Shown here piece after piece: positions 1 to 6,796 of a DNA stretch of 64,000 nucleotides. A program made the position numbers and the translations under genes. Origin of the DNA: JANLSE01 sp038214135 (GTDB lineage: Bacteria; Chloroflexota; Chloroflexia; Chloroflexales; Roseiflexaceae); assembly GCA_038214135.1 (NCBI GenBank), contig JBBQSD010000013.1:8252-72251 (forward strand), given 5' to 3'. The notes under the pieces were generated by a model. It was given only the letters and a program-made list of their open reading frames with translations, did not search any database and was not told the origin of the DNA. Every line of letters starts with the position of its first letter. Positions within the stretch are counted from its first letter, which is position 1.

Positions 1-306
1 ATGCTGGCTGCTGCTGGCGCAATTGTTGTGCTGATCGCCCTCCCGCTGCTTGTGCAACGGTTCTCGGATCACACACCAGCAAACCCCGATGAACACGCGG
101 GAAGTGCCGCACTGCCATATGCTCTGGCCGAAAGCCTGGGTGGGTTGGCGTGGCTGGCGACACCAACAGCAGCGTTGAACATGGGTTGGGAGGCTCTATT
201 GCAGGGCAGCCAACTACTCACGCGCCTACTGGCGCAGGTTGAGGAACGCTACTACCTGGCTGGCCTAACGATAGCATTGATTATTGTTGTGCTGGTGTTC
301 ATATGA
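1..306 (+). CDS. C-terminal part of a NuoL/HyfB-like proton-channel membrane subunit (partial at left edge)
   Basis: Only the last 101 residues or so are inside the window, and the reading frame is open to base 1, so the true start probably lies to the left. Two hydrophobic helices are visible, near residues 1-18 and 85-101, with a polar loop between them. The terminal helix resembles the end of antiporter-like subunits of complex I and group 4 hydrogenases, but there is too little sequence to tell NuoL, NuoM and HyfB apart. The stop overlaps the next start (ATGA at 303-306), and the downstream genes encode NuoK/HyfE-like and NuoN/HyfF-like proteins. That context, rather than the fragment itself, supports the call. 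Confidence 0.6.
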   Translation: MLAAAGAIVVLIALPLLVQRFSDHTPANPDEHAGSAALPYALAESLGGLAWLATPTAALNMGWEALLQGSQLLTRLLAQVEERYYLAGLTIALIIVVLVFI

Positions 307-1022
307 ATATTGCCGCTCCAAACCTAGTTGTGATTGGAATCGCGCTGAGTGCTGGCCTGGTATTGTTGCTGCGCAACTGGCGCTTCTCCTTCCCGGCGCT
401 GTTGATAACCTATGTCTGTATTGCACTGTTTCTGACCCAGCAACAGTTTATTCGGCCAGATCTCCTGTTGGGGCCATATCCAATCAGTACAATGGTGCTG
501 ATTAAACTGATCACGGGTGTCTCGGCAACCGCGATCCTGTCGATCACGGCGCTGACATTTTCGCGCGAGTATAATCTGGAAGATCTGGATGAGTTTTCAC
601 TAACGGAATTGCGTCGGGCAGCGCGGCGGGCGCAGCAACAGCGTGCTATTCAGCCATTCCATATCAGCGATTATATTGTGCCGATCTGGGCCTTGGTTCT
701 GGTGGCGATTGCAAGCCTGGCGCTGCCCAGGCTCTATCCAATCGGAACCGAAGAGATTGATTTTGTATGGTACTGGCTTGGTCTGGTTGGCCTGTTTACG
801 ATGGTCTCGGCCACCGATATTCTGAAGGTTGGGCTGGGGTTGCTGCTGTGTGTTGAAAGCATTGGGCTGCTCTATACAGCGGTTGCGCGCGCCGTCCAGG
901 TTATTCCGCTTGCGCTGCTGGCGTTGACAACCGTTGTGCTGGCGTTGGCGATTGCCTATTTGAGCGGGCTGCTGTATGGGCGGCTGAAGACGCTTGAATT
1001 AAACGAATTGTATAAACGATAA
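303..1022 (+). CDS. NuoK/HyfE-like membrane subunit of a hydrogenase-4 or complex I-like module
   Basis: This is a 239-residue, almost wholly hydrophobic protein with about seven predicted membrane helices. A charged cytoplasmic stretch at about residues 85-115 (ELRRAARRAQQQRA) splits it into two halves. The second half has a glycine/leucine-rich helix pair with a buried glutamate (LGLLLCVESIGLLYTAV), the pattern of NuoK/MrpC/HyfE proteins, where membrane glutamates help conduct protons. At 239 residues it is closer to HyfE (about 216) than to NuoK (about 100). It is translationally coupled to the upstream gene through ATGA, and the next gene begins 4 bases downstream. The family call rests on the pattern and the operon, not on a strong motif. 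Confidence 0.65.
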   Translation: MNIAAPNLVVIGIALSAGLVLLLRNWRFSFPALLITYVCIALFLTQQQFIRPDLLLGPYPISTMVLIKLITGVSATAILSITALTFSREYNLEDLDEFSLTELRRAARRAQQQRAIQPFHISDYIVPIWALVLVAIASLALPRLYPIGTEEIDFVWYWLGLVGLFTMVSATDILKVGLGLLLCVESIGLLYTAVARAVQVIPLALLALTTVVLALAIAYLSGLLYGRLKTLELNELYKR

Positions 1023-1025
1023 CTC

Positions 1026-2477
1026 ATGCTCTATGCACTGCTGATATTATTCCCGATTGCAATGGCTGCCAGTAGCTTCGTTCTTCGCAAACAAGCTGGC
1101 CTGGCGATTGTGCTTGGGATTGTGACGATCATCATTCAGGCTGCGTTGGTCTGGTGGTTGCCGATTGATCGCCCTGTGCGGCTGTTGGGGCTGACACTCG
1201 TGCTGGCTCCATTGGTACGGCTGTTTCTGTTGGCCTTCTTTGCGATTGCAGCAACATCGCTGCTTGTCACCTATGCTGTCCCACATGGCGAGAACTATAT
1301 CCCAGTTGCGCTGCTGATTGTTGGCTTGATCGGAACATTGTTATTGCTGCAGGAACCATTCACGATTGCATTACTGCTAGTGAGCGCTGGCGTGATTGCG
1401 GTGCTGGCGATTGTCGATCTGCCAATTGGTAGCCCAGGGCTTGTTGGCCGCGCCGTTATTGCAACAGCGCTCAAATACCTGGTGCTGATGGTTATGGCGG
1501 GCGTCATGATGTATATGGCGTTTGTGCTGATCACAATCTATGCACCAGGGACGCTACCAGGGCGTGTTTCGCCATCTCGGTTGACGCTAGCGCTGATGGT
1601 GGTAGGATTCGGGCTGCGGCTGGCGATTGTCCCATTTCACTCATGGTTACCAGATCTGGCCGAACACGCGGCTCCGATGGTCTCGCTGCTTGTGATAACG
1701 GTGATCAACACGACCAGTTTGCTGTTCCTGGTTCAATCGCTGCAATTTTTTCCGATTATTGTGTTCGAGAATGATCGCGGAATGACGATTCTGATGATCA
1801 TTGGCGTGATAACTGCCTTGTTTGGGGCGGCACTCGCAGTGGCGCAGGATGGCATGCGTCGGGCGATTGGGTTTTTGCTGGTCTATAATACTGGAATGAT
1901 CCTGTTTGGCCTGGCAACCGCCAGCAGCGATGGATTAGCTGGCGCATTGTTTGAGGCCTTTAGTCAATTGATTGCAACAACGCTGCTGTTCGTGAGTATG
2001 GCGCTGCTGGAGCGGCCAGATGGCCGGCCAGGGAATGTCGTTCGGCGTGATCTCCTGTGGCGTTGGCCGGTGGCAGGTGTGGGGCTGTTGGGTGGTGGCG
2101 CTGCGCTGCTTGGCCTCCCGCCACTTAGTGGTTTTGCAGGCAAATTACTGTTGTATGAAGCGGCAGGGCGGCAAGGCGGCATCTATTTGGCGCTGTTACT
2201 CCTGGCCACAGGGATGGCTGCCTTGGCATTAACGCGCCTGGCCCGTGAGCGATTGTTTGGCGCACCAGAGGATCTGGCGCAGGGGGAACGGATCGAACTA
2301 CTTGGGCAGACCGAATTGGATCGGCCTGCCGAGCGGCGATTAGAGGCCGAACCTCGTGGAATGGCCCTGCTGACGGTTGTTCTGCTGGCGCTTTGTTTGG
2401 CGATTGGGCTCTACCCACAACCGCTGCTAGAGGCAATTCAGGATGTTGTGCGTGGGCTTTCGTTTGTGCGTGTATGA
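1026..2477 (+). CDS. NuoN/HyfF/MrpD-like proton-translocating antiporter subunit
   Basis: A 483-residue integral membrane protein with about 13-14 hydrophobic helices, the usual size for NuoN/HyfF/MrpD. The diagnostic element of the proton_antipo_M family is visible near residues 197-220: PFHSWLPDLAEHAAPMVS, the loop that normally reads FHxWLPdAHxxAPxxVS. A second conserved loop, LPPLSGFAGKLLLYEAA, follows near residue 365 and supplies the lysine of the second half-channel. This subunit should carry ions across the membrane. No peripheral electron-transfer subunit (large or small hydrogenase subunit, Fe-S protein) is in the window, so whether the complex is a hydrogenase, a partial complex I or an Mrp-type antiporter is undecided. 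Confidence 0.85.
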   Translation: MLYALLILFPIAMAASSFVLRKQAGLAIVLGIVTIIIQAALVWWLPIDRPVRLLGLTLVLAPLVRLFLLAFFAIAATSLLVTYAVPHGENYIPVALLIVGLIGTLLLLQEPFTIALLLVSAGVIAVLAIVDLPIGSPGLVGRAVIATALKYLVLMVMAGVMMYMAFVLITIYAPGTLPGRVSPSRLTLALMVVGFGLRLAIVPFHSWLPDLAEHAAPMVSLLVITVINTTSLLFLVQSLQFFPIIVFENDRGMTILMIIGVITALFGAALAVAQDGMRRAIGFLLVYNTGMILFGLATASSDGLAGALFEAFSQLIATTLLFVSMALLERPDGRPGNVVRRDLLWRWPVAGVGLLGGGAALLGLPPLSGFAGKLLLYEAAGRQGGIYLALLLLATGMAALALTRLARERLFGAPEDLAQGERIELLGQTELDRPAERRLEAEPRGMALLTVVLLALCLAIGLYPQPLLEAIQDVVRGLSFVRV

Positions 2478-2484
2478 TCCTTCG

Positions 2485-2640
2485 AGAATCCGCAGGCTAA
2501 AGCCTGCGGCTATGGGGATCATCTCTTGCGGCTAGGGGATGTATGAGGGATCGCCCCTTTGCCGCAGGCTTCAGCCTGCGGATGGTGGGGCATCCAAGAT
2601 TTCCCGATTCATTGATCACCCTTCCTCAGCCTGCGGCCTG
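2485..2640. repeat. CCGCAGGCT/AGCCTGCGG palindrome, two full copies and one half copy
   Basis: Between two hydrogenase-like genes are full palindromes at about 2489-2508 and 2561-2582 and a half copy near 2627-2638. The same palindrome recurs at 12535, 20673, 23572 and 43390, always between genes or at a gene end. Each copy could form a 9-base-pair stem with a 2-3 base loop. The function is unknown; it behaves like a REP-type element. Confidence 0.85.
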
Positions 2641-2669
2641 TTTATATATCAAAAAGGATTGCTATAGTT

Positions 2670-3470
2670 GTGGATATATTAGTTGCGCTGCTACTCTATC
2701 CGGGGTTGCTCTCAATAGTATTATTGAGTGTGCTGATAGCGTTGCCCGCACGAATAGGATTGCCAGCGCTACAATCCCTGGGTGCGATTCGGCGCGGTCA
2801 CTATGTAGCACTGGCCATCCTGAGTATTACGCTGGCAGTCGTTGCTGCGGTATTAACACCCTGGCCGCTACATCCCGCTGCTCGCCCACCAGTCGGGAAT
2901 GTGTTAGTGGCCTGGGTTGTGTTGGAGGTGGCTGCACTAGCGCCCTTGTTGCCTGGGTTTGCTTCTGGGATGCCATTGGCGGTGCGGGCCGCCTCGCGGG
3001 AAGCACAGTTGGGCATCGCAGGGCGGAGCGTTGTCTGGGTGGCGATTGCGGTTGCTGGCTATGCAGGAACCACAGCCGTTGACCTGCCTGGGAGTTTGCT
3101 TGCATTCGTAGCTGGGCTGTTGGCATTACCGGCTGCAACCGGGCTTGGCCCATTTGGCGCGGAACGAAGCCTTGATCCAGATCGGCCAGCAATTGGGCTT
3201 GACGAGCCGGGTATGGCTCTGCTACGCTTGGCACGTCTCGTTCGAGCGGTTGCATTATTTGGATTGCTGGTAAGCGCAGCACATCCACTATGGGTCTTTG
3301 GTGCGCCAGTCGCTCTGGTGCTGACATTCCTTGGCGCAATCGGGTGTGGGTTTATCCTCCGTTGGGCGTCCATGCTGCCACGATTACCGCTTCCTGTGGG
3401 GCTTTCCTGGTGCTGGTGGCAGGCGCTGCCACTCGCAGTTGCAGGGTTAGTGTATTTGATTGTTACCTGA
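2670..3470 (+). CDS. Divergent NuoH/HyfC-like membrane subunit
   Basis: A 266-residue membrane protein with about eight hydrophobic helices. The GTG start at 2670 follows an AAGGA ribosome-binding site at about 2653. The N-terminus (LLLYPGLLSIVLLSVL), the loop RAASREAQLGI near residue 108 and an acidic stretch LDEPGMALLRLARLVR near residue 185 echo HyfC/NuoH, where the equivalent loops hold conserved arginines and acidic residues lining the E-channel. The canonical NuoH quinone-site signatures are not recognisable. It is separated from the preceding subunit by 192 bases filled with palindromes, but shares its strand and composition. It might instead be an unrelated polytopic protein. Confidence 0.5.
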   Translation: MDILVALLLYPGLLSIVLLSVLIALPARIGLPALQSLGAIRRGHYVALAILSITLAVVAAVLTPWPLHPAARPPVGNVLVAWVVLEVAALAPLLPGFASGMPLAVRAASREAQLGIAGRSVVWVAIAVAGYAGTTAVDLPGSLLAFVAGLLALPAATGLGPFGAERSLDPDRPAIGLDEPGMALLRLARLVRAVALFGLLVSAAHPLWVFGAPVALVLTFLGAIGCGFILRWASMLPRLPLPVGLSWCWWQALPLAVAGLVYLIVT

Positions 3471-3477
3471 AGCCATC

Positions 3478-3598
3478 AGCCATCAGCCGTCAGCTTTTTG
3501 GTGCAGATGAAACGTCTATGCTCTCACGGCAACATTGCGGTTGGTAGAGCATCTATTGGTAGAGAGCTGAGAGCTGAGAGCTGAGAGCTGAAAGCTAG
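3478..3598. repeat. Heptamer-armed hairpin element, copy A
   Basis: This is a ~120-base element whose left arm is made of AGCCATC/AGCCGTC heptamers and whose right arm is made of CTGAGAG heptamers. The arms are largely reverse complementary, so the element can fold into a long hairpin. A conserved ~60-base core lies between them, beginning GGTGCAGATGAAACG. Copy B lies at 13879-14005, 10.4 kb away, and differs by scattered substitutions. Both copies sit immediately upstream of a transporter gene. Confidence 0.85.
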
Positions 3599-3604
3599 AA
3601 CACT

Positions 3605-4678
3605 ATGTTTAGTATCGAGACCGACGATCTCTATAAATCATTCGATAGCCACCCTGTGCTGTGTGGGTTGAACCTGCGTGTTCCCGAAGGGTGTGTCTAT
3701 GGGCTTGTCGGGCCTGCTGGGGCTGGCAAAACAACCCTGCTGCATGTGTTGCTTGGGTTTCTGCGCAGGGATCGTGGGAGTGTGCGGATGCTTGGCACCG
3801 CAGATATTAGCCAGGTTCGCAGCCGAATCGGGTATCTGCCACAGGGCCAGCGCTACCATAGCCGCTTCACAATCCGCGAATATCTACAGTTTCTGGGTCA
3901 GTATGGCCCGATCCGTGGGCGCGCACTCAATCAGCGGATTGCCGAGGATCTGCGAACTGTGGGGCTTGCCGATCTCGCTGGGCAGATGATTGAAGCATTG
4001 ACGCGACCGCAACTTCAGCGGCTTGGTATTGCTCAGGCATTGCTAGCTCGCCCAGCGCTGCTACTGCTGGATGAGCCTATCGATGGGCTTGAGGTTCCTG
4101 GCGAGCATGGACTGCTCGATCTTGTGGCTGGTTTGCGCGAGCGCGGCCTCACATCGCTGATTGCTACGCAGCGCCTGGAAGAAGCCGAATATCTGTGTGA
4201 TCGGGTCGGAATTCTGGTTGGTGGCCGCCTTGCGGCGGAGGCCGAAACACGCTCATTGCGTGGCCCTGGCCGGAATGCGCTGATTAGTGTTGCTGCGCTG
4301 CCACCAGATGTTGCGGCACAGCTTCAGGCACTTTCACCTGCTGTACAGTGTGAGGGCCATGAGATTGCACTACAACCCAATTCTCCAGAGCTTCAGGCAC
4401 AGGTGCTTGGTGCGCTGATTACCGCTGGGATTACGCTGATTGCGCTAGAGCCCTTTGGGCGTCCGATTGAGGATTTGTATATGCGCGCTGTGCATGGTAT
4501 TCCACAGGCCACCCTGATTGAGAATACGAACACATCCCCTGATGTTGAATTGAGTGCGCCGGTGAGTGCAGAACTACCGACACAGGAGCAGCTGCCGAAT
4601 GCCGCTCCTGGCCGGCCCGGTACTGGCGATACGCTCCTGCGTGAACTTTTGAAGAGCGAGGATCAACACAATCCATGA
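3605..4678 (+). CDS. ABC transporter ATP-binding protein with degenerate signature motif
   Basis: A 357-residue ABC ATPase. Walker A is intact (GPAGAGKTT, about residues 38-46), the Q-loop region follows (GYLPQGQ) and Walker B is intact (ALLLLDEP, near residue 155). The signature LSGGQ is replaced by LTRPQLQR, and the switch (H-loop) position reads LIATQR with glutamine where histidine is expected. About 140 residues follow the ATPase core, like the C-terminal extension of multidrug/Nod-type exporters (DUF4162-like). It shares an ATGA overlap with the permease gene, so the pair should form one exporter. The substrate cannot be deduced. The missing signature residues suggest weak or asymmetric ATP hydrolysis. 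Confidence 0.85.
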   Translation: MFSIETDDLYKSFDSHPVLCGLNLRVPEGCVYGLVGPAGAGKTTLLHVLLGFLRRDRGSVRMLGTADISQVRSRIGYLPQGQRYHSRFTIREYLQFLGQYGPIRGRALNQRIAEDLRTVGLADLAGQMIEALTRPQLQRLGIAQALLARPALLLLDEPIDGLEVPGEHGLLDLVAGLRERGLTSLIATQRLEEAEYLCDRVGILVGGRLAAEAETRSLRGPGRNALISVAALPPDVAAQLQALSPAVQCEGHEIALQPNSPELQAQVLGALITAGITLIALEPFGRPIEDLYMRAVHGIPQATLIENTNTSPDVELSAPVSAELPTQEQLPNAAPGRPGTGDTLLRELLKSEDQHNP

Positions 4679-5442
4679 AAGTGCTGCTCCAAGCGGTTCA
4701 ATATGCTGCCTTCACACTGGCTGAGTATGCCCGCTCTGGGCGCATTCTGATCGAAGCCGTTGCCGCGCTTGGCTGTGCGGTGATCTTCTTTCGGCCAGAT
4801 GGCAGCCTGCCAGCAACACCAGAGTATTTCTTCTCGATTGCTGGTGCATCGACGCTGGCCCTCTGTTTCTATAGTTCCTCGGCAATCTTCGCATTAGGCG
4901 ATAGGCAGCAGAGCTATCTGTTACTTGTGCATGGCCTGGGGCGCAGTGGCTACCTGATCGGGTTGTTTGCGGCGGTTGCCAGCGTAGTTGCGGCTGCCTA
5001 CGGGCTGCTATGCCTGATAATTGCGGTTATCAACCCGATTGCAGGCTTGGATATGCGTGGTTGGATTCTTGGCAGCGTGCCGCTTCTGCTGAATATTGCG
5101 CTGCTATCAGCACTGCTGACCCTGCTTGCCCCAATGGTGCTGACGGCTGGTTGGCGATTGTTGGCGCTGGCTTTGGTTGCGCTGGCCTTCTCTGGCAGCC
5201 TAATCAGTGGGCCAACCATGGCGCTGCTGCCCGCATCGATTGCGACAATCATCAATGTGCTGAGGACAATCTTCAGCGCGCCGCTTCTGCCAGCCTTCAC
5301 TGGGTTTGCGCTCTCGGTCAATCGTGATTATAGCGGGATCTCTGCGACGGTGCCGTTTGCACAACTTGGCCTGACGATTGCACTGCTGATGCTGGCGGTG
5401 GCGATTTTTGTGCGGCGCGAATTGGTATTGGGCAATCGCTAA
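4675..5442 (+). CDS. ABC transporter permease
   Basis: A 255-residue membrane protein with six predicted helices, starting at the ATGA overlap with the ATPase gene. Length and topology fit ABC-2-type export permeases, although no diagnostic motif is visible. It is the only membrane partner for the upstream ATPase, which suggests a homodimeric permease working with two ATPase copies. The ArsR-type regulator directly downstream has its own promoter and could control this pair, but no operator is evident in front of the ATPase gene. Confidence 0.75.
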   Translation: MKVLLQAVQYAAFTLAEYARSGRILIEAVAALGCAVIFFRPDGSLPATPEYFFSIAGASTLALCFYSSSAIFALGDRQQSYLLLVHGLGRSGYLIGLFAAVASVVAAAYGLLCLIIAVINPIAGLDMRGWILGSVPLLLNIALLSALLTLLAPMVLTAGWRLLALALVALAFSGSLISGPTMALLPASIATIINVLRTIFSAPLLPAFTGFALSVNRDYSGISATVPFAQLGLTIALLMLAVAIFVRRELVLGNR

Positions 5443-5453
5443 GATCGTAGCCC

Positions 5454-5482
5454 TTGACATCCCTGTACATGGGTCGTACACT
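5454..5482 (+). promoter_or_regulatory. Sigma-70-type promoter with embedded TGTAC-N7-GTACA operator
   Basis: TTGACA at 5454-5459, a 17-base spacer, then TACACT at 5477-5482, about 30 bases before the ArsR start. A perfect inverted repeat TGTAC (5464-5468), N7, GTACA (5476-5480) overlaps the spacer and -10 box. That is the expected placement for an autorepressing ArsR-type dimer. The promoter match is near consensus; the operator assignment is inferred from symmetry. Confidence 0.75.
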
Positions 5483-5510
5483 CCGGCCATCCATCGAAAG
5501 AAGGCCGACG

Positions 5511-5813
5511 ATGAAGGCGGACCCCGATCTATGTGAGGATGTACGACTCTCCGAGATATGCAAAGCACTGGCTAACCCAGTGCGGCTCCAGATTGTGCGC
5601 TACATCCGCAGCCACCCAGGTTGCACTGGCAACCAGATCCTCCTCAACCTGCCCGATGATGTTGCCCGAGCCCAATCGACACTCTCGCAACACCTCAAGA
5701 TCCTCTGCAGTGTTGGGTTGCTTTCCGCTGAACCAGATGGCCCGGCAACGACATACCTGCTGAGCCGTGGATGCCTTGAATGGCTGCGCGGGCGGCTTGG
5801 CGAGCTTGAGTAA
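5511..5813 (+). CDS. ArsR-family winged-helix transcriptional regulator
   Basis: A 100-residue protein with the ArsR core: LSEICKALANPVRLQIVRYI (helices 1-2) and a recognition helix within RAQSTLSQHLKILCSVGLLS. The ATG at 5511 is chosen because an AAGAAGG ribosome-binding site lies just upstream and the promoter at 5454-5482 rules out the longer TTG start. Cysteines are present near residues 8, 17, 38 and 65, but the ELCVCDL metal site of ArsR/SmtB is absent, so the ligand is unknown. It probably represses its own promoter and perhaps the ABC exporter just upstream. Confidence 0.88.
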   Translation: MKADPDLCEDVRLSEICKALANPVRLQIVRYIRSHPGCTGNQILLNLPDDVARAQSTLSQHLKILCSVGLLSAEPDGPATTYLLSRGCLEWLRGRLGELE

Positions 5814-5874
5814 TTGTAAGCTTTCAGCTTTAGATTTTTGACACCCAAAACCCGTAACGGGCTGTTGCCGATGT

Positions 5875-5984
5875 GGAGTGCGCAAGCCATGCTTGCGCTG
5901 CGGCAGCATGGCTGCCGCACTCCAAAAACGATGACCGATTTTGAACGTCTAAACTGATTAGACGCTCCAGCGGAGCGTCTCTAC
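5875..5984. repeat. GCAAGCATGGCTTGC / GGCAGCATGGCTGCC palindromes plus GAGACGC-type palindrome
   Basis: The spacer holds a pair of adjoining palindromes built on CAAGCCATGCTTG and GGCAGCATGGCTGCC (about 5877-5925). It is followed by GACGCTCC-AGC-GGAGCGTC near 5959-5980. The first pair recurs at 35856-35966 and 60016-60059. No gene is seen here. Confidence 0.8.
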
Positions 5985-6022
5985 CTCGACCACACCTTCT
6001 GACTCCTGATGGCTGAAAGCTA

Positions 6023-6796
6023 TTACACCCGCACCACCCGAAATCCCAGAAACTCATTATGCATGCCCGGCGGCATCCGGAAACGGCAGGCGCAGCGCGC
6101 ATACCCATGCGGGTTGGCATAACAACCACCACGCAGAATCCGTCGGCCTGGCGCTTGTGGATCTTCGCGGCCATCATAGGGGTCGTAGGGGTACAACCGA
6201 TCCAGCGATGATGTCCATTCCCATATGGTTCCGGCCATATCCAGGCAGCCATAGCTACTGGCACCAGTGATGTAACTGCCGACTGGCCGTGTTCCACCAA
6301 GCAGCGCTTCACGAGTATTGGCGCGCATCTGCTCCCAGGTTTCGCCCCACGGAAAGCGCCACCCATCGCTTCCACGAGCGGCATGCTCCCATTCGGCTTC
6401 GGTTGGCAGCCGATACACGAATGCTAGTTCACTACTTGATTGCTCATTAAACTGGATCGTTAGCCAGGTGCAGAAGGCGCGCGCCTCCTCCCAACTCACA
6501 TCGACAACCGGATGATCCAATAGATGGTCTGGTGGCATCTGGCCACGCCAGAGGATCGGCGGGCGTGTGTGTGTTGCAGCAACAAAAGCGGCATAGAGTG
6601 CATTGGTCACGGGTGTTTGGGCGATCGCAAAGGCTGGCAGGTGCAGGGTATGCTGCGGAGCCTCCTCACGGTACGATTCGCGGGTCCCGCTATAGGCATT
6701 GGCCAGCGCACTCAATTCGCTCTCTTTTGAGCCGATCAGAAATGGCACTGCTGGAATCGATATGAATTCGGGCAGGAATTGTTGAACAGAAGCCAT
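6023..6796 (-). CDS. Formylglycine-generating-enzyme (SUMF1/FGE-sulfatase) domain protein
   Basis: A 257-residue single-domain FGE-sulfatase protein. Typical blocks appear in order: an N-terminal IPAVPFLIGSKE element, FAIAQTPVTNALYAAF, HPVVDVSWEEARAFCTWL, RLPTEAEWEHAARG, YGCLDMAGTIWEWTSS and the C-terminal RILRGGCYAN and FRMPPGMHNEFLGFRVVR. True FGE activates sulfatases by converting a cysteine to formylglycine, and family members in other pathways are oxidases or regulatory domains. No sulfatase gene is nearby. It abuts the sbcC-like gene, its start following directly on that gene's end, so the two may be cotranscribed in the order sbcC then this gene. Confidence 0.88.
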   Translation of the reverse strand: MASVQQFLPEFISIPAVPFLIGSKESELSALANAYSGTRESYREEAPQHTLHLPAFAIAQTPVTNALYAAFVAATHTRPPILWRGQMPPDHLLDHPVVDVSWEEARAFCTWLTIQFNEQSSSELAFVYRLPTEAEWEHAARGSDGWRFPWGETWEQMRANTREALLGGTRPVGSYITGASSYGCLDMAGTIWEWTSSLDRLYPYDPYDGREDPQAPGRRILRGGCYANPHGYARCACRFRMPPGMHNEFLGFRVVRV

